From: Tillus elongatus | Taxonomy: Eukaryota > Arthropoda > Insecta > Coleoptera > Cleridae | Assembly: GCA_964006375.1 (NCBI GenBank) | Contig: OZ023264.1 | Location: 174,950,295-175,014,294 of the forward strand | Direction: 5' to 3' | DNA: 64,000 nt | Part shown: positions 12,290 through 27,990 of the stretch, one piece after another | Position numbering within the stretch: position 1 is the stretch's first letter | Layout of the letters: each line of letters starts with the position of its first letter | Program-made: the position numbers and the translations under genes | The notes under the pieces: generated by a model | The model's database searches: none | The model's input: the letters and a program-made list of their open reading frames with translations, nothing else | Told to the model about the DNA's origin: nothing

Positions 12290-12755
12290 TCGTGACAGTC
12301 TTCGTTTCACGTTTTGGGCCATACTGTAAATTATTTCCAATTTAGCGGATACTTCTCGGTATGAAAATAAAATAGATCACATGTCGAAAGTATATCGCCA
12401 TAGAAATAATTGGTTACGTTAGTTCTTATAGCCCAGTTAAATGAAACATTATTGATGAAAAATATGCCGGATAATTACAAATGGTCTTAGTCGCTTCTTT
12501 TCTACTTCAGATTGAAGAAAGAAACATGTCCTTTGTATGAATGTTTTTTTGAATTTATTTTAATGACTTAACTGTATAGAGTTACAGGCGTGAGAAAGTA
12601 TAAGACCATCATTCCGTAAATTGAGGTTTATTAACATTAAATCAAGGATTGATATAAAATTATTAATATAAAATCAGAATGTGTAAGTTTTATGAATGAA
12701 TCAGTTCTGTCTATAGGGGGTGGGGGGTCATCAATCCGGGGGGTCTTGAGGGTGT
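12290..12755. other. Stretch without recognisable gene
   Basis: AT-rich, no ORF or repeat recognised. It separates the mariner relic from the nuclease-like pseudogene. Confidence 0.35.
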
Positions 12756-14290
12756 TCAGTCTACCTTTAGCAGAAAATCTTCATCAATGGGGGGACCGTT
12801 GGTGCACGACCCTTTGCAGTTGCACACTATTGAGCAATGTATCCCAGTCTTACGGCACCCACATCCTGTCCCACATCTTGTCGTGCAACCGCAAAATATG
12901 CCTTTGAGGATGTCCGCTGGAGCAGGGGGATCGGCCGTGGTGATGAGCCACAAGCTTTCGGCTGGGCCCATTTTCCAACCCCAATCAGTTTGTTTCACTG
13001 TGTTCCCCAGCCATTGTTGTACTTGCAAGTACACTCTAAAGGAGTGTTGCTGCGCTGAACCTCTCGCTGGTGGTAAAGCGACGAGGTCTGGTTTGGATGT
13101 CATAGCGGATTTGAGGACAGTCATGAACCGCTGTACATTAATATATTTTTCTCGCGAGTTGTACACTGCCAGAAACATCTTCTCGCCGGCTGTTAAGATT
13201 TCCTCTTTTGTTGATGTTGGCCTGTAAAAAACCTCAGGTATGGTATCAAGTCTCCTGTCATTTACCAATAATTTGGTAATTCATACATTCCCTTTTCGGA
13301 ATATTATCTCATGTCGCAACCACTAAACCGATGAATGAGCAGTATGCTTTGTGCAAACTCACACTCCTGCAATTGTTTGGAAGAAAACGTTCTGCTTTCA
13401 ACTTGACCTTTTGCTGGTTTGAAAAGTATGATTCCTTTATCACGTGGATCTGAAACAGTAAGTAGAACAAGCAAATCGACATCCTCGCCAATGACAGCAA
13501 CATGACCAGTGGTCTCTGATTTTTTTCACTGCACACCGTACGATTGTTGTATCAGCATCAGATTCAGCCTTTGTGACGTCAATGCCCTCCGCAACCATTT
13601 TCTGAGATAGCATACTTATGAACTTGGCTTTATTCTTCTCATTATTCAGAAAGAGTTCTTGTTCAGTCGTCAATGGCATCTCTTCAGTCAAATCAATGTC
13701 AACAGCCACAGTCTTCGTGGTGATTCGACGTTGCTGTTCAGCACGTTTTGTGCTGTTGGCAGTGTTTGAATAACCATCAAACACAACAGTGCAACATTCG
13801 CCGTAGTGTTTCTTGATGTAGGTGACATATTGGTCCAGTATAACTGAGACAGTCGAGCATTTACCCCACATAAATCGATGTAACAGGAAGCCACCGTCAA
13901 TCACATTATTGTAGAGCTTGAGGTCTGGATGTAACTGCTGAAGAGGAAGAATGTCATATAAAGAAGGGCTCTGTGTCTTTTGCATGCCTTTTGCCTCAAA
14001 CAGAGCTAACGGGAAAGGTTCCAGCACATAACGCAAAACATCCTGTAGATCGTCGTAATTCTTCTTTGAAACTGCAACTCTTTGGAATATAAGTAATGGA
14101 TCCACCACCTATGCAACATCGTTAATTTTGACTGCGCTGCTCATGGAGCCCAATGACAAGACTTTGTCACTTCGAGACTGTTTCATCACCCCAAACTTTT
14201 GCCCAATAAACTTCTTCATTGTTTTCTTGCCTTCTTCCGGGGCTTTGTATCACGTAAGATCACAGTTTGCAACGACTCCTGCTACCAGAG
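12756..14290 (-). pseudogene. PIN/XPG-like nuclease-fold protein with C-terminal Cys-rich tail, frameshifted
   Basis: Minus-strand frames together give a family found in many copies in insects and other invertebrates, usually annotated as uncharacterized. In order: IGQKFGVMKQSRSDKVLSLG (about 14210), an in-frame TAG near 14108, VVDPLLIFQRVAVSKKNYDD, NVIDGGFLLHRFMWGK, YGECCTVVFDGYSN, and NKAKFISMLSQKM with SDADTTIVRCAV. After a frameshift near 13525 it reads HVAVIGEDVDLLVLLTV and LIHRFSGCD. A second shift near 13310 leads to FRKGNV, then VNDRRLDTIPEVFY and SFRVYLQVQQWLGN. It ends in a tail of 11 Cys (CGCTTRCGTGCGCRK, then CSIVCNCKGSC). The Asp-rich blocks suggest a nuclease fold; this is inference. 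Two shifts and internal stops make it dead. Confidence 0.65.
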
Positions 14291-14339
14291 ACACTATTGC
14301 TGGTGATTGTGGAAAGGGATGGTGCTAGGAAAACCACTA

Positions 14340-15245
14340 GAAAACCTTTTTTCTATCATTATCCTCGCGTTTGCCTAGACGCACCGTACATATTTTCTCT
14401 ACCAAAAATTGCTAGATTATTTAGAAAATCTGCTAAAAAAGTAGATTTCTACCACACCTGGTCACACTGGTTTTCGTACGAACATCAACCAAAACAGGGG
14501 GTCAATGGGAACCCGGTGGAATGGAGGTAGTAGGAGAGGGGGCTGACGTCGGCCTTGAAACTGCACCTCTCCTAACCATCGTCCCGAGTCACCTCCTTCT
14601 CCAAAAAACTTCCTACCTGCATAAACCACGCCAGCATTTCACTAAATATCCATTTCGCGTTTTTTGCACAGCGCGACAGTGAGTTTCGCTTTCAGAGCGC
14701 TCTATCTCCGAAACTATGCATCCTAGAAACAAAATTAGGTATTGGATCTTGTACTAAATTTTGTTAGCTTCACTTTTTATGTACAAACTTTTTCGATACA
14801 GTTTCCGAAAAACTGAAAATAGTCACCTTTAGACCCCCCCCCCCACACACACACACACACACACGAGCTCACCACCCGCCCACCAGGACTTTTTCTTTTC
14901 TTCAAACTGAACTGGAAAAGAAAGAAGCGATGAAGACCATTTCCAATTATCCGGGATTTTTTTCAGCATAAAGTCCTTATTTTGTCTAATTTGACTGGGC
15001 TATTAGGAGATACCGGGTGATCAATACATGTTGATTCAGAGAAACAAATGACCATATGTTTAAAAGTACCCTGCATAAAGGGCTGAAACTTTTCTCAGGT
15101 AACGTAAGAAGTGAGGAGAATCCAAGTCTGCAATAAAATACAGGTGTTCCACAAAAAATAATTTGTACAACTCTCTGTATATAGCCGGCCTGTATAAATT
15201 AAGTCAATTTTGAAATGTGCACTCGTGGAACACCTATCGCCGCGG

Positions 15246-15248
<3 letters not shown>
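14340..15248. other. Unassigned stretch with a short C/AC tract
   Basis: No gene is recognised. A C-run followed by (AC)n lies at about 14836-14864. GGTGTTCCAC near 15145 and GTGGAACACC near 15225 form a short inverted pair flanking ~80 bases, a possible MITE remnant next to the (TA)n tract. Confidence 0.35.

Positions 15249-15340
<92 letters not shown>
15249..15340. repeat. (TA)n microsatellite, ~92 bp
   Basis: A pure AT dinucleotide run that truncates the C-terminal coding part of the mariner relic on its right. Confidence 0.97.
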
Positions 15341-15343
<3 letters not shown>

Positions 15344-16240
15344 CTGTTGAGAGAATTCTACTCTTTAAATGGCCCCATAGAAAGAAGTCTAAAGGAGTTA
15401 AAATCCGGTGATCTAGGGGACCACTCAATAGCACCTCTACACCCAATCCATTGCTCTGGAAACTATCTATAAAAAACTTCCTAACACGTTGTGAAAAATG
15501 CGGAGGAACTCCATCTGGTGGAATCTGAATTAGTAGAGGATAAAAGATATCTTATAGTAACTCTAAATACATTTCACTACTCAAATTGCCATCAAGAAAT
15601 ATTGGTTCGATTAAACGGTGTCCAAAAATGCCAGTCTAGACATTCAATTTCTGTGGAGTTCGTGAAAATTTCTTGAATTATTATCTACCCAATAACGACA
15701 ATTATGACGATTGACTGTAGAGTTTAGTAAAAACGTACACTCGTCTGAAAAACAGATATTGAACAGAAAGTTCCCGTAATCAGCTATTCGCGCAGTCATA
15801 ACTTCACAAAACACCAGCCGCCGATCAAAATCATTTTCATTCAGTTGTTGTACAAGATGAATTTTATACGGGTGAAATTTATGATGCTTCAATATTCGCT
15901 GAATAGTTCTTCTGTGGATGTTTGAAACAGTGGCCAATTGTCTCGTGCTCAAAGTTGTGTCTGCAGCAATTTGTCCTAAAACTTCAATCTCAGTAGTCTC
16001 ATTTCTAACCGGAAATTCACGTTCAGGGTCCCGTTTTTTGTTGGCTACTGAACCACTTTGTCGAAACTTTGCAACTAACTCCAAAATGTGTTTTCTGTTA
16101 ACATGTCTGTTCGGATGTCGTTCATTAAACAAATTTCCAGTACGGTTCACAGTCATCGCTTTTGAAAAAAAAGTAATTATTTCAACTCTTTCTTCTACAG
16201 AATACACCTTTGTGAAATTAATTTTCGGTAGTACTATCAA
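15341..16240 (-). pseudogene. Mariner-like transposase relic truncated by (TA)n
   Basis: The minus-strand frame from the ATG at 16240 has VYSVEERVEIITFFSKAMTV and ERHPNRHVNRKHILELVAKF (first helix-turn-helix), then EIEVLGQIAADTTLSTRQLA and IHRRTIQRILKHHKFHPYKI (second). The first catalytic motif is NICFSDECTFLLN, with NRHNCRYWVD after it, to a stop near 15644. Other frames continue with TGIFGHRLIEPIFLDGNLSS, then PPDGVPPHFSQRVRKFF (the second Asp motif, with QQDG changed to PPDG) and LTPLDFFLWGHLKSRIL (third Asp). The C-terminus is then replaced by the TA run. Two frame changes and a stop make it nonfunctional. Confidence 0.8.
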
Positions 16241-16321
16241 GTATCAAACCGACCGATAAACTGAAATAATAAACCGCGTTTCTGTCATTCCGATAAGAAA
16301 TGTTCTGATAGTCAATTTTTT

Positions 16322-16826
<505 letters not shown>

Positions 16827-17311
16827 AATCATAAGTAAGTGGTTGCTGTTGGTTAGTCAATGCTTTTCTTATTGACTCATGAGATTCATTCATCAACCTT
16901 CCATTGACTTCTGCTTCTGCCGCTGTTACAGTCCTTTTATTTAGATCTAGAGTTGTAAAGTTTTCTGTATCATTTGGGATATAATTTGTTTGCTTTTGTT
17001 ACTGACCAACAAAAGATATGATAAAATTGGACAAAGAAAGGGAATATGATATATTAACAAGGCTATTTTTGGCTCAACAGCATTTATTAGCTTTCGTAAT
17101 TGTTTTTTTATCGGGTTTTGTTACTTTGACTAGACATATTTTTATTATGATTGGTACTACTAAAAGTAATTAAAGTTTGTCTCATTCAATATTAAATTTA
17201 TTTTAGTGTTAAAATAGAAGACGATGTGATATGGTCCAAAATCTGATTGATATTTTGTTGGTATGTACTGTAAAAAAGCAAATTGCAGTTCAAAAAAGTT
17301 CATTTGTAAAT
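16827..17311. other. Unassigned spacer between two HINE-like copies
   Basis: AT-rich, no gene or shared repeat recognised. Confidence 0.35.
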
Positions 17312-17886
<575 letters not shown>

Positions 17887-17889
17887 TTT

Positions 17890-18940
<1,051 letters not shown>

Positions 18941-18941
18941 T

Positions 18942-20052
18942 GGACGCAGCAAGTGCGTTATGGTAGTGAATTTTTATTAAAATGTTTTTATTGCAAAAAT
19001 GTGTGTTTTCTTTTTATTTAAGAAAGCAGGCATCAATTTTGGTTACCAGTATAACCTATATAGTAAAAACAATGTGCCATGTTTCATAAAAACAATTTTA
19101 TTGTGTGAAAATTTACAAAAATTTCCAAAAGTAAACTTAAAGTGTTCCCGGAAAAACTCGTTTCTTGGTCAACCTTATGGGTTAATAGCAAATTGGGCTA
19201 TTCAAATGTGAAGCATTTGATCAAAATTCGCTACCATAACGCACTTGCTGCATCCAGAATTTCTTTTCTTACAAACATGCATTATATTTCGATGGAAAAT
19301 GCAAAAATGCAATAACATAAGGCGTATTTGATTAAAAAAAAAAGAAAATTTGTAGCACCAACGACTTATGGGCCAGCCTGTGATTGTAGAAATTTTTTTT
19401 TAGATGTAGCTCAAGACATCCTATAATTAATGTATAAAGCTTTTTTCATATGGTGTATAATAACGGATATATTGAACTTTATTGATTTTTTACGAAAATT
19501 CGACAAAAATTATATACCATTAAACAATAAACTCTATAGCTAAGACTACTGCCAAGCATCAGAGAAAGGGTCTATTTTAAATAAATTTTCTGGAAACATT
19601 TCAGTAAAATGAAGGACAATGACGGTTGAAGCTAGGACTTCAGGGTTTGTAAAACATCCTTCTTGAGACATTTGATTTCCATATCCCGTATGAGAATCAA
19701 GTTATTTGCCTAAATGTTGCCTATTTTGACGTTTTAAATCGCAACTTTGACGTTTTGAGGAAAACTTGAATTTACTTTTATTTAAATGCCTATAACTTTT
19801 TTGTCTTTTGACCTACATAGCTAAATTTTGGTAGGTAACTTACCTATAAGGATGTAAACTCGCGTACCAAATTTGGTTGCCCTTTGTTAGTTTTGGAGAT
19901 ATACATTTTTTTCGAAAAAAAATACAAAATTTTCCGGGAAAACCTGGGAAGATTTTCCTGGCTAACGAACTTATCCAAGCCATTTGCAAAAGGAATTAAT
20001 TCACCAAATTTAATCAAAATCCGAATATTATTTTTTGAGTTATTGGTGTGAT

Positions 20053-20127
<75 letters not shown>

Positions 20128-20260
20128 ATATATATAAATTGAAACTGACCCCGGATATGTGTTCTGGGGGGGCTAATTAGCGCTCATTTGAAGAATTTTT
20201 TTTAAAATTCGAAAGTCGGGATCTCCTCATTAGTGAATTTTTTTAAAGAAAATTCACTAA
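18942..20260 (+). mobile_element. HINE-like element, full-length long form
   Basis: It opens with GGACGCAGCAAGTGCGTTAT. About 290 bases later it has the inverted version ACCATAACGCACTTGCTGCA (19229-19248), so its first ~310 bases form a unit with terminal inverted ends. It then carries GTAGCACCAACGACTTATGG, TTTGACGTTTTGAGGAAAAC and GGTAGGTAACTTACC blocks, a (CA)/(TA)n tract (20054-20136) and the terminal hairpin near 20229-20260. The same long form recurs at 48521-49890 (+) and 35950-37230 (-). No coding capacity is seen. Confidence 0.8.
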
Positions 20261-20264
20261 TAAA

Positions 20265-20889
<625 letters not shown>

Positions 20890-21984
20890 GGTGTCCCACT
20901 TAGACCTTCCATTAGCCATTTCTGGAGTACGGCTTACAATTGAGTTCTGAAAATTCTCGCACGTGGGTTTGTCGAAATTTCTAGTTCACTGAAAATATTG
21001 ACGTTAGTATGGGACCTCCGGTTGTACCGGAAGTAGACGCCAACTTTCTTATTTCAAATAGAAGATGGTGTTTTTTATCACGGATCTAGATTGCTCATCA
21101 AATTTTATAGTAAGTTTTACACACATATTATGTCATTTTTCTTAACAATTTTCTAAATATATGACTTTTTTCAAAAATTTCTTAAAAAACATTGTCACAT
21201 TTACACACCTGTATCTCTCTTATTTTTCAATCTGAAAAGCTGAAATTTTAAAATGCAAATTCCGAGATGACGGAAAATATAACGAATTTATTAAAGCTGC
21301 TATAAGTTAGACAGGGTGTCCGAAATAGACCGGTCAATCGTGTCAATTTAAAAACCTAATAACTCTCTTATTTTAAATAGAACTCCCTATATTTTATAAC
21401 GTTAGTTCATGTACTTTTTCTTGTTCTTTCGGTTAGCGTCAGCATTCCCTATACCTAAGTCCCACCGATTTGAAAATATTTAAACATTATTTGCGATAAG
21501 AAATAATTATTAGTCAGTTTATCAGGTTGCCTATGAGATGATAATTTTAAACTTTAAACGTCATCTTCCGACATAAGTAAAATATGCGGCGAGTTTCGAA
21601 TACAATTTTTATTTACGAGGAGTATAATCGAATTATTAACAGATGTCGTGTGGTTGCAAAGAGGTTTCCACATAAACACAGATAAACTCGTTACATGATT
21701 AGAATTGTGCTAAAAAATTTCTAAGAATGAAGTGTTTCGTCAAAAATTGCTTAGGAGGAAAGCATTATTCGAGAGCAAAGAGATTTTTGTGTTATCATTA
21801 TCACTTTACATTAAATGTTCACTTCGAGGCATATTTGCGATAATAAATTATTATTAGTCAGTTTATCAGGTTGCCTAGGAGATGAAAATTTAAACCGTCA
21901 TCTTCCGACAGTAAACTTAATGGTTGTACTGTAAATTACGTTTGTCAATTGTATTTTAATAAAAGAGAGTATCTTCCATAATAA

Positions 21985-22570
21985 TGTCACACTTCAATTA
22001 CTCAAATGATGACTTTTTGAACTTAATTATTATTTACGGGGAGTGTAATCGAATTGTTAGCAGAACATGTCGTGTGTTTGCATAGAGATTTTCAGATATA
22101 CATAGACTAGCATGATCAGTAGACTATTGAAAAATTGTTCTGAGAATGGAACGTTTCGTTTAGAAGGTAATAAAAATAAACTACTATTGGACAATGAAGA
22201 GACACAAATAAATGTTTTGGCATTTTTTACTGCTTATCATTATGCGCCAATCAGAGACTGCAGTAGAAATTTGCATCTTTCAAGGGGAACTATTCACAGA
22301 ATTCGGGATTTTTCCCGGTGTGTATAATTCTGCGAATGGTATCTTCTGAAAATTCAAGAAGATAAAAATTTCTCAAGAAAAATTATATAATGTGATGAGT
22401 CAAAATTTTCAAAGAAGGGCATGTTCAATCGTCACAACAGTCACTATTGGTCGGACGAAAATCCTCACATTACTAGAGAACGAAATTTCCAGGACTGTTG
22501 GAGTTTCAATGTATTTTGCGAAGTAAAATACAATAGAATTTTTGCCCTTAAGATTTATGATGAGAACTTA
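21985..22570 (+). pseudogene. Mariner-like transposase, N-terminal part
   Basis: One frame reads YSNDDFLNLIIIYGECNRIV (first helix-turn-helix). The frame from 22112 adds SRLLKNCSENGTFR, DNEETQINVLAFF and NLHLSRGTIHRI (second). After a disrupted stretch comes CDESKFSKKGMFNRHNSHYW (first catalytic Asp region), then NFQDCWSFNVFCEVKYNRIF and LKIYDENL. Similarity ends before the HINE-like insertion at 22727. The C-terminal part resumes at 24358. In-frame stops occur at the hinge (after CRVFA, and near 22327). A partial extra copy of the N-terminal coding segment lies in each inverted arm (for example 24873-25067, minus strand). Confidence 0.7.
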
Positions 22571-22726
22571 ACAGCTTGGTACCAATAATATTAAGCCATA
22601 CCAAATTTCATTTGCGTCTTAGTACATTATCTTATTGAAATATTTATTAGACTCAGTGAAACTAAATTTGAAAATATGACCCTTTTATTCATATCTGTAA
22701 TAATGGAAAGATTTAAAAAAACTCTG

Positions 22727-24349
<1,623 letters not shown>

Positions 24350-24357
24350 AAGGTAAG

Positions 24358-24796
24358 AACGAATCCTAAACGTGCAGTATTCACAGGTCCTGGATATTGT
24401 CGCATTCTGCAGCAGGTAATAATACCAGCGCTGAACTCCTTGCATGAACACGAAGCTGCAAAAGTTTGGTATCAACATGATGTAGCTCCACCACACAACT
24501 CACAGATAGTAAGCGACCTACTCCAGGAAACATTTGAAGACAAATGCATAGCTAACGGTGGTCCTCATCGTTGGCCGCTCACCAGACTTGACTCCACTAG
24601 ATGTTAGTATATGAGCGTGCATTAAAAGCAAAGTTTGCCAGGAACCACCTACTACAAAATAAGATATGATAGCTAGAGTATTAGAGGCCTTCAACGCAAT
24701 GGAGCAAGATTACCTTTCTCGAGCCACGGGTATCATCATTAAAAGTGCCATCAAATGCCTCGAAGTGAACGGTGCAAATTTCAAACATTTGTTGTG
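24358..24796 (+). pseudogene. Mariner-like transposase, C-terminal part
   Basis: The frame reads NPKRAVFTGPGYCRILQQVI and HEAAKVWYQHDVAPPHNSQI, the second catalytic Asp motif (QQDGAPPH changed to QHDVAPPH), then GGPHRWPLTRLDSTR, a degraded third-Asp region, ending in a stop near 24795. Later stretches need frame changes. It continues the protein whose N-terminus is at 21985. Confidence 0.65.
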
Positions 24797-25384
24797 AAGT
24801 GATAGCACACAAATCTCTTTGTTGCCAAATAATGCTTTACTCTTATGAAATTTTGGACGAAACACTCCATTCCTAGAATTTTTTAGTAGTATTCTGATCA
24901 TGTAACGACTTGATCTGTGTTTGTAAATGTGGAAATATTTTTGTAACCACACGACATCTTCTGTTAATAATTCGATTATACTCCTCGTAAATAAAAGTTA
25001 TATTCAAAAGTCGTCGCATATTACTTATGTCGGAAGATGACGTTTCAAATTTTGATCTCATAGGCAACCTGATAAACTAACTAATAATTATTTTCTGTCG
25101 CAAATAATGTTTAAATATCTTCAAATCAGTGGGACTTAGGTATAGGGAATGCTGATACCAACCGAAGGAACAGTAAAAAGTACATGAACTGGCCTCATAA
25201 AATATAGGGTATTCTATTTAAAATAAGAGAGCTATTAGGTTTTAAAATTGTCACGATTGACCGGTATATTTCGGACATCCTGTCTAACTTTTACTAGCTT
25301 TAGTAAATTCCAAATATTTTGTGGCATCTCAGAATCTGCACTTTAAAATTTAAACTCTTCAGGTTGAAAAGTATATATATAAAC

Positions 25385-25516
25385 AAAGTGTAAAAATTGA
25401 AACTGACACTGGATGGGGGTTCTAGGGGTCCTAGTTCGCGCTCAGTTGAAAAAAACTTTAATTCAAAAGTCGCGATCTCCCCGTTAGTGAATTTTTTCTA
25501 AGAAAGTGCACTAAAA
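25385..25516 (+). mobile_element. HINE-like 3' fragment
   Basis: AAAATTGAAACTGACACTGG, TTCTAGGGGTCCTAGTTCGC and the hairpin GTTAGTGAATTTT/AAAGTGCACTAA define the last ~130 bases of the family. No TA core remains apart from GTATATATATAAAC just upstream. Confidence 0.75.
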
Positions 25517-25538
25517 AGAGCTCATATAATTGACCTTA

Positions 25539-25612
25539 CAACAAAAGCTGTTCCCTGGAGGTGGTGATTGGCCATAGTCGCGGAAAAGGACCGACATTAG
25601 AAGAGAAAACAC
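25539..25612 (+). repeat. SINE 3' tail fragment
   Basis: GTTCCCTGGAGGTGGTGATT followed by GGCCATAGTCGCGGAAAAGG matches the last ~70 bases of the full SINE at 61344-61703 (CTCCCTGGCGTCGGTGATTG...). It ends in an ACAACAAAAC-type tail. The tRNA head and central domain are absent. Confidence 0.7.
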
Positions 25613-25823
25613 AACAAAACAATACGTGTTATATATATTGTAAAGTTTCAGTGGGTAGTAAGTCCATTTTGCTTCGATTTTTATAATATAATTTGATTTA
25701 AATAGGATTATTTATTAAGCTTCCTATCATTTACTAAAAAAGCTTGCTGCTTTAAAAATACATGACGCGATTGAGAGGAAATCGTTTTTTGTTATTACCA
25801 AGAAGTCATTTTTATTGAAAAAA

Positions 25824-25901
25824 ATTCACTAATAGAGAGGTATCGATGGTGAGACTTTGCAAAAATTTTTTCAAATGAGCGCGAACTAGGACCCCTAAAA
25901 C

Positions 25902-25988
<87 letters not shown>
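25824..25988 (-). mobile_element. HINE-like 3' fragment with (TA)n
   Basis: AAAAAAATTCACTAATAGAG, GAGCGCGAACTAGGACCCCT and ACCCATA lead straight into (TA)n at about 25903-25988. Upstream, 25757-25825 recurs inverted at 26708-26778, so this locus has been rearranged. Confidence 0.7.
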
Positions 25989-25989
<1 letters not shown>

Positions 25990-25991
<2 letters not shown>

Positions 25992-26643
25992 ATAACGATT
26001 TTATTCACACAAAAAAATACAAAAATAATATAATATAATTCTTACATAAAAGTTGAATAAAATCCATAGAACCCACAAAAGTCAGAGACTTGTGCGTGGG
26101 TATTCTAAACTATATAACTAATAAATGTACATTCCTACAAAGCACAATGTTAGGATAGGAATTCTTGTAAAAAAAAAAAAAAATTCCATAATCTAGTAGA
26201 GTGAAACATGAACAACACACACACAGACAGATTCATATTCATATACACAAAAAAATAGATCAGTTACGTACAGAAGCAAACAATCTATAACAACTAATAA
26301 ATATAATCTATAAATACAAACAAAAAAAAACTAAAAATTGACATAAATATAATAAGCTATATAATAAAATGCATAATACAGTTACAACTATTAAATAAAA
26401 GAAACTACACATGCAATAAAAATGATGACAAAACAAACGCAAAATACAGACACTACAGACAATCAGAATATCCCAAAACAGGGCAAAGCCGCAAGCAAAA
26501 CGGCAACTGGTAATATATTAATTGACTATACCGTTTCGGTAAATATATTTTGCAGGTTGTGAAGAAGATGGTACCTTTGATCTTGCAAGATTTTTACTGG
26601 ACCTATCGGAGCGTTCCGTTTTCTTGACCTCACACACTTGTGC

Positions 26644-26645
<2 letters not shown>
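25990..26645. other. A-rich stretch between two (TA)n tracts
   Basis: The plus strand is strongly A-rich and T-poor in places, like the 3' flank of a minus-strand LINE. No coding match is seen. Its end GGCAAAGCCGCAAG is also found in the ribozyme-bearing array (about 42110), but the surroundings differ. Confidence 0.35.
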
Positions 26646-26646
<1 letters not shown>

Positions 26647-26712
<66 letters not shown>

Positions 26713-26776
26713 TTTTTTAAAAAAAAAATGACTTCTTAGTAATAACAAAAAACGATTTCATCTCAATCGCGTCATG

Positions 26777-26852
<76 letters not shown>

Positions 26853-27179
26853 TATCCGTCTGATAACTCAAAAAATAATTAAAGCTGCTTTAAAGAAATT
26901 TACTATATATGTTGCCTCGGGAGAGACCTTACTACGTACCAAAATTAAACTTTCTAAATTTATAGAAAATTGAGTTATTCAAATTTTAAATTTTCTTTTG
27001 AAATTTTTTTATCCGAAAATTACAAAGTTATTTTAATGAAATGTGGTGGATATCTTTCCCTAGAAAAGACCTTACTACATACCAAAATTAAACTTTCTAA
27101 GTTTATAGAAAATTGAGTTTTTCAAATTTGAAATATTTAATAAAAATTGACTACCATAACGCACTTGCTGCGTCCCGAC
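26647..27179 (-). mobile_element. HINE-like 5' portion with two (TA)n tracts
   Basis: (TA)n at 26647-26708 and 26778-26850 flank a 65-base segment that is the inverse of 25757-25825. Then follow CTGATAACTCAAAAAATAATTA, two tandem copies of the ~130-160-bp CTTACTACRTACCAAAATTAA module also seen at 17548-17829, and the end ACCATAACGCACTTGCTGCG. Confidence 0.7.
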
Positions 27180-27830
27180 CTTTTTTACATAATGCGGTTT
27201 GATAAGATGATCCTCAGTTGGCAACTGAACCTTTTAGTTATCACTACGCCACGCTCCTGGCACGTTTACACTACTAAACATTTCATTGCTTTGCTACTGC
27301 CTTTACTGTATATATCATTCATTACGTTTGACACACCCTGTGTTCTTATATTTATGCTGAAGACGACAAATTTTAACCGAAAGAAAATGTATATCGCATT
27401 CCCCTACACGAAAAAGATGAACGTTTACCGCTACCCGATTTTTATGAGAGGCAGACTGCCTAAGTAATTCTGCTAAGAAAAATAAACAAATCTGAGAATA
27501 TTTATATGCGGAGGAGAATATGATTTATAAAGCAGACGATGACGCAGGATAAAGTTCTTTAATAAGCCAAAGAAGAGAGAGGGAAAGCGAGTAGATAAGT
27601 TGGAGTGAGTAATGCCAGGGCTAAAGTCTGGGTTCAGAAATTCTGCAGTTTAAAGGTAAATGTAGACTCACGAGAGACATTCCAACACCTTCTTAGCAAG
27701 TTAGAAATTTCGCGCTTTTGAAATAATTATTTCAAATAACAAAATGTTTCACCTGTACCGCCCGGCTAAGACAAAAGCTCATATCTACAGAATTTGAAAT
27801 TTTAACTTTTGAACATTTATAGGTTTATTT
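27180..27830. other. Unassigned stretch
   Basis: The 106-codon open frame here (27147-27467) has no recognisable motif and begins inside the HINE-like end. Nothing else is seen. Confidence 0.35.
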
Positions 27831-27831
27831 C

Positions 27832-27990
<159 letters not shown>

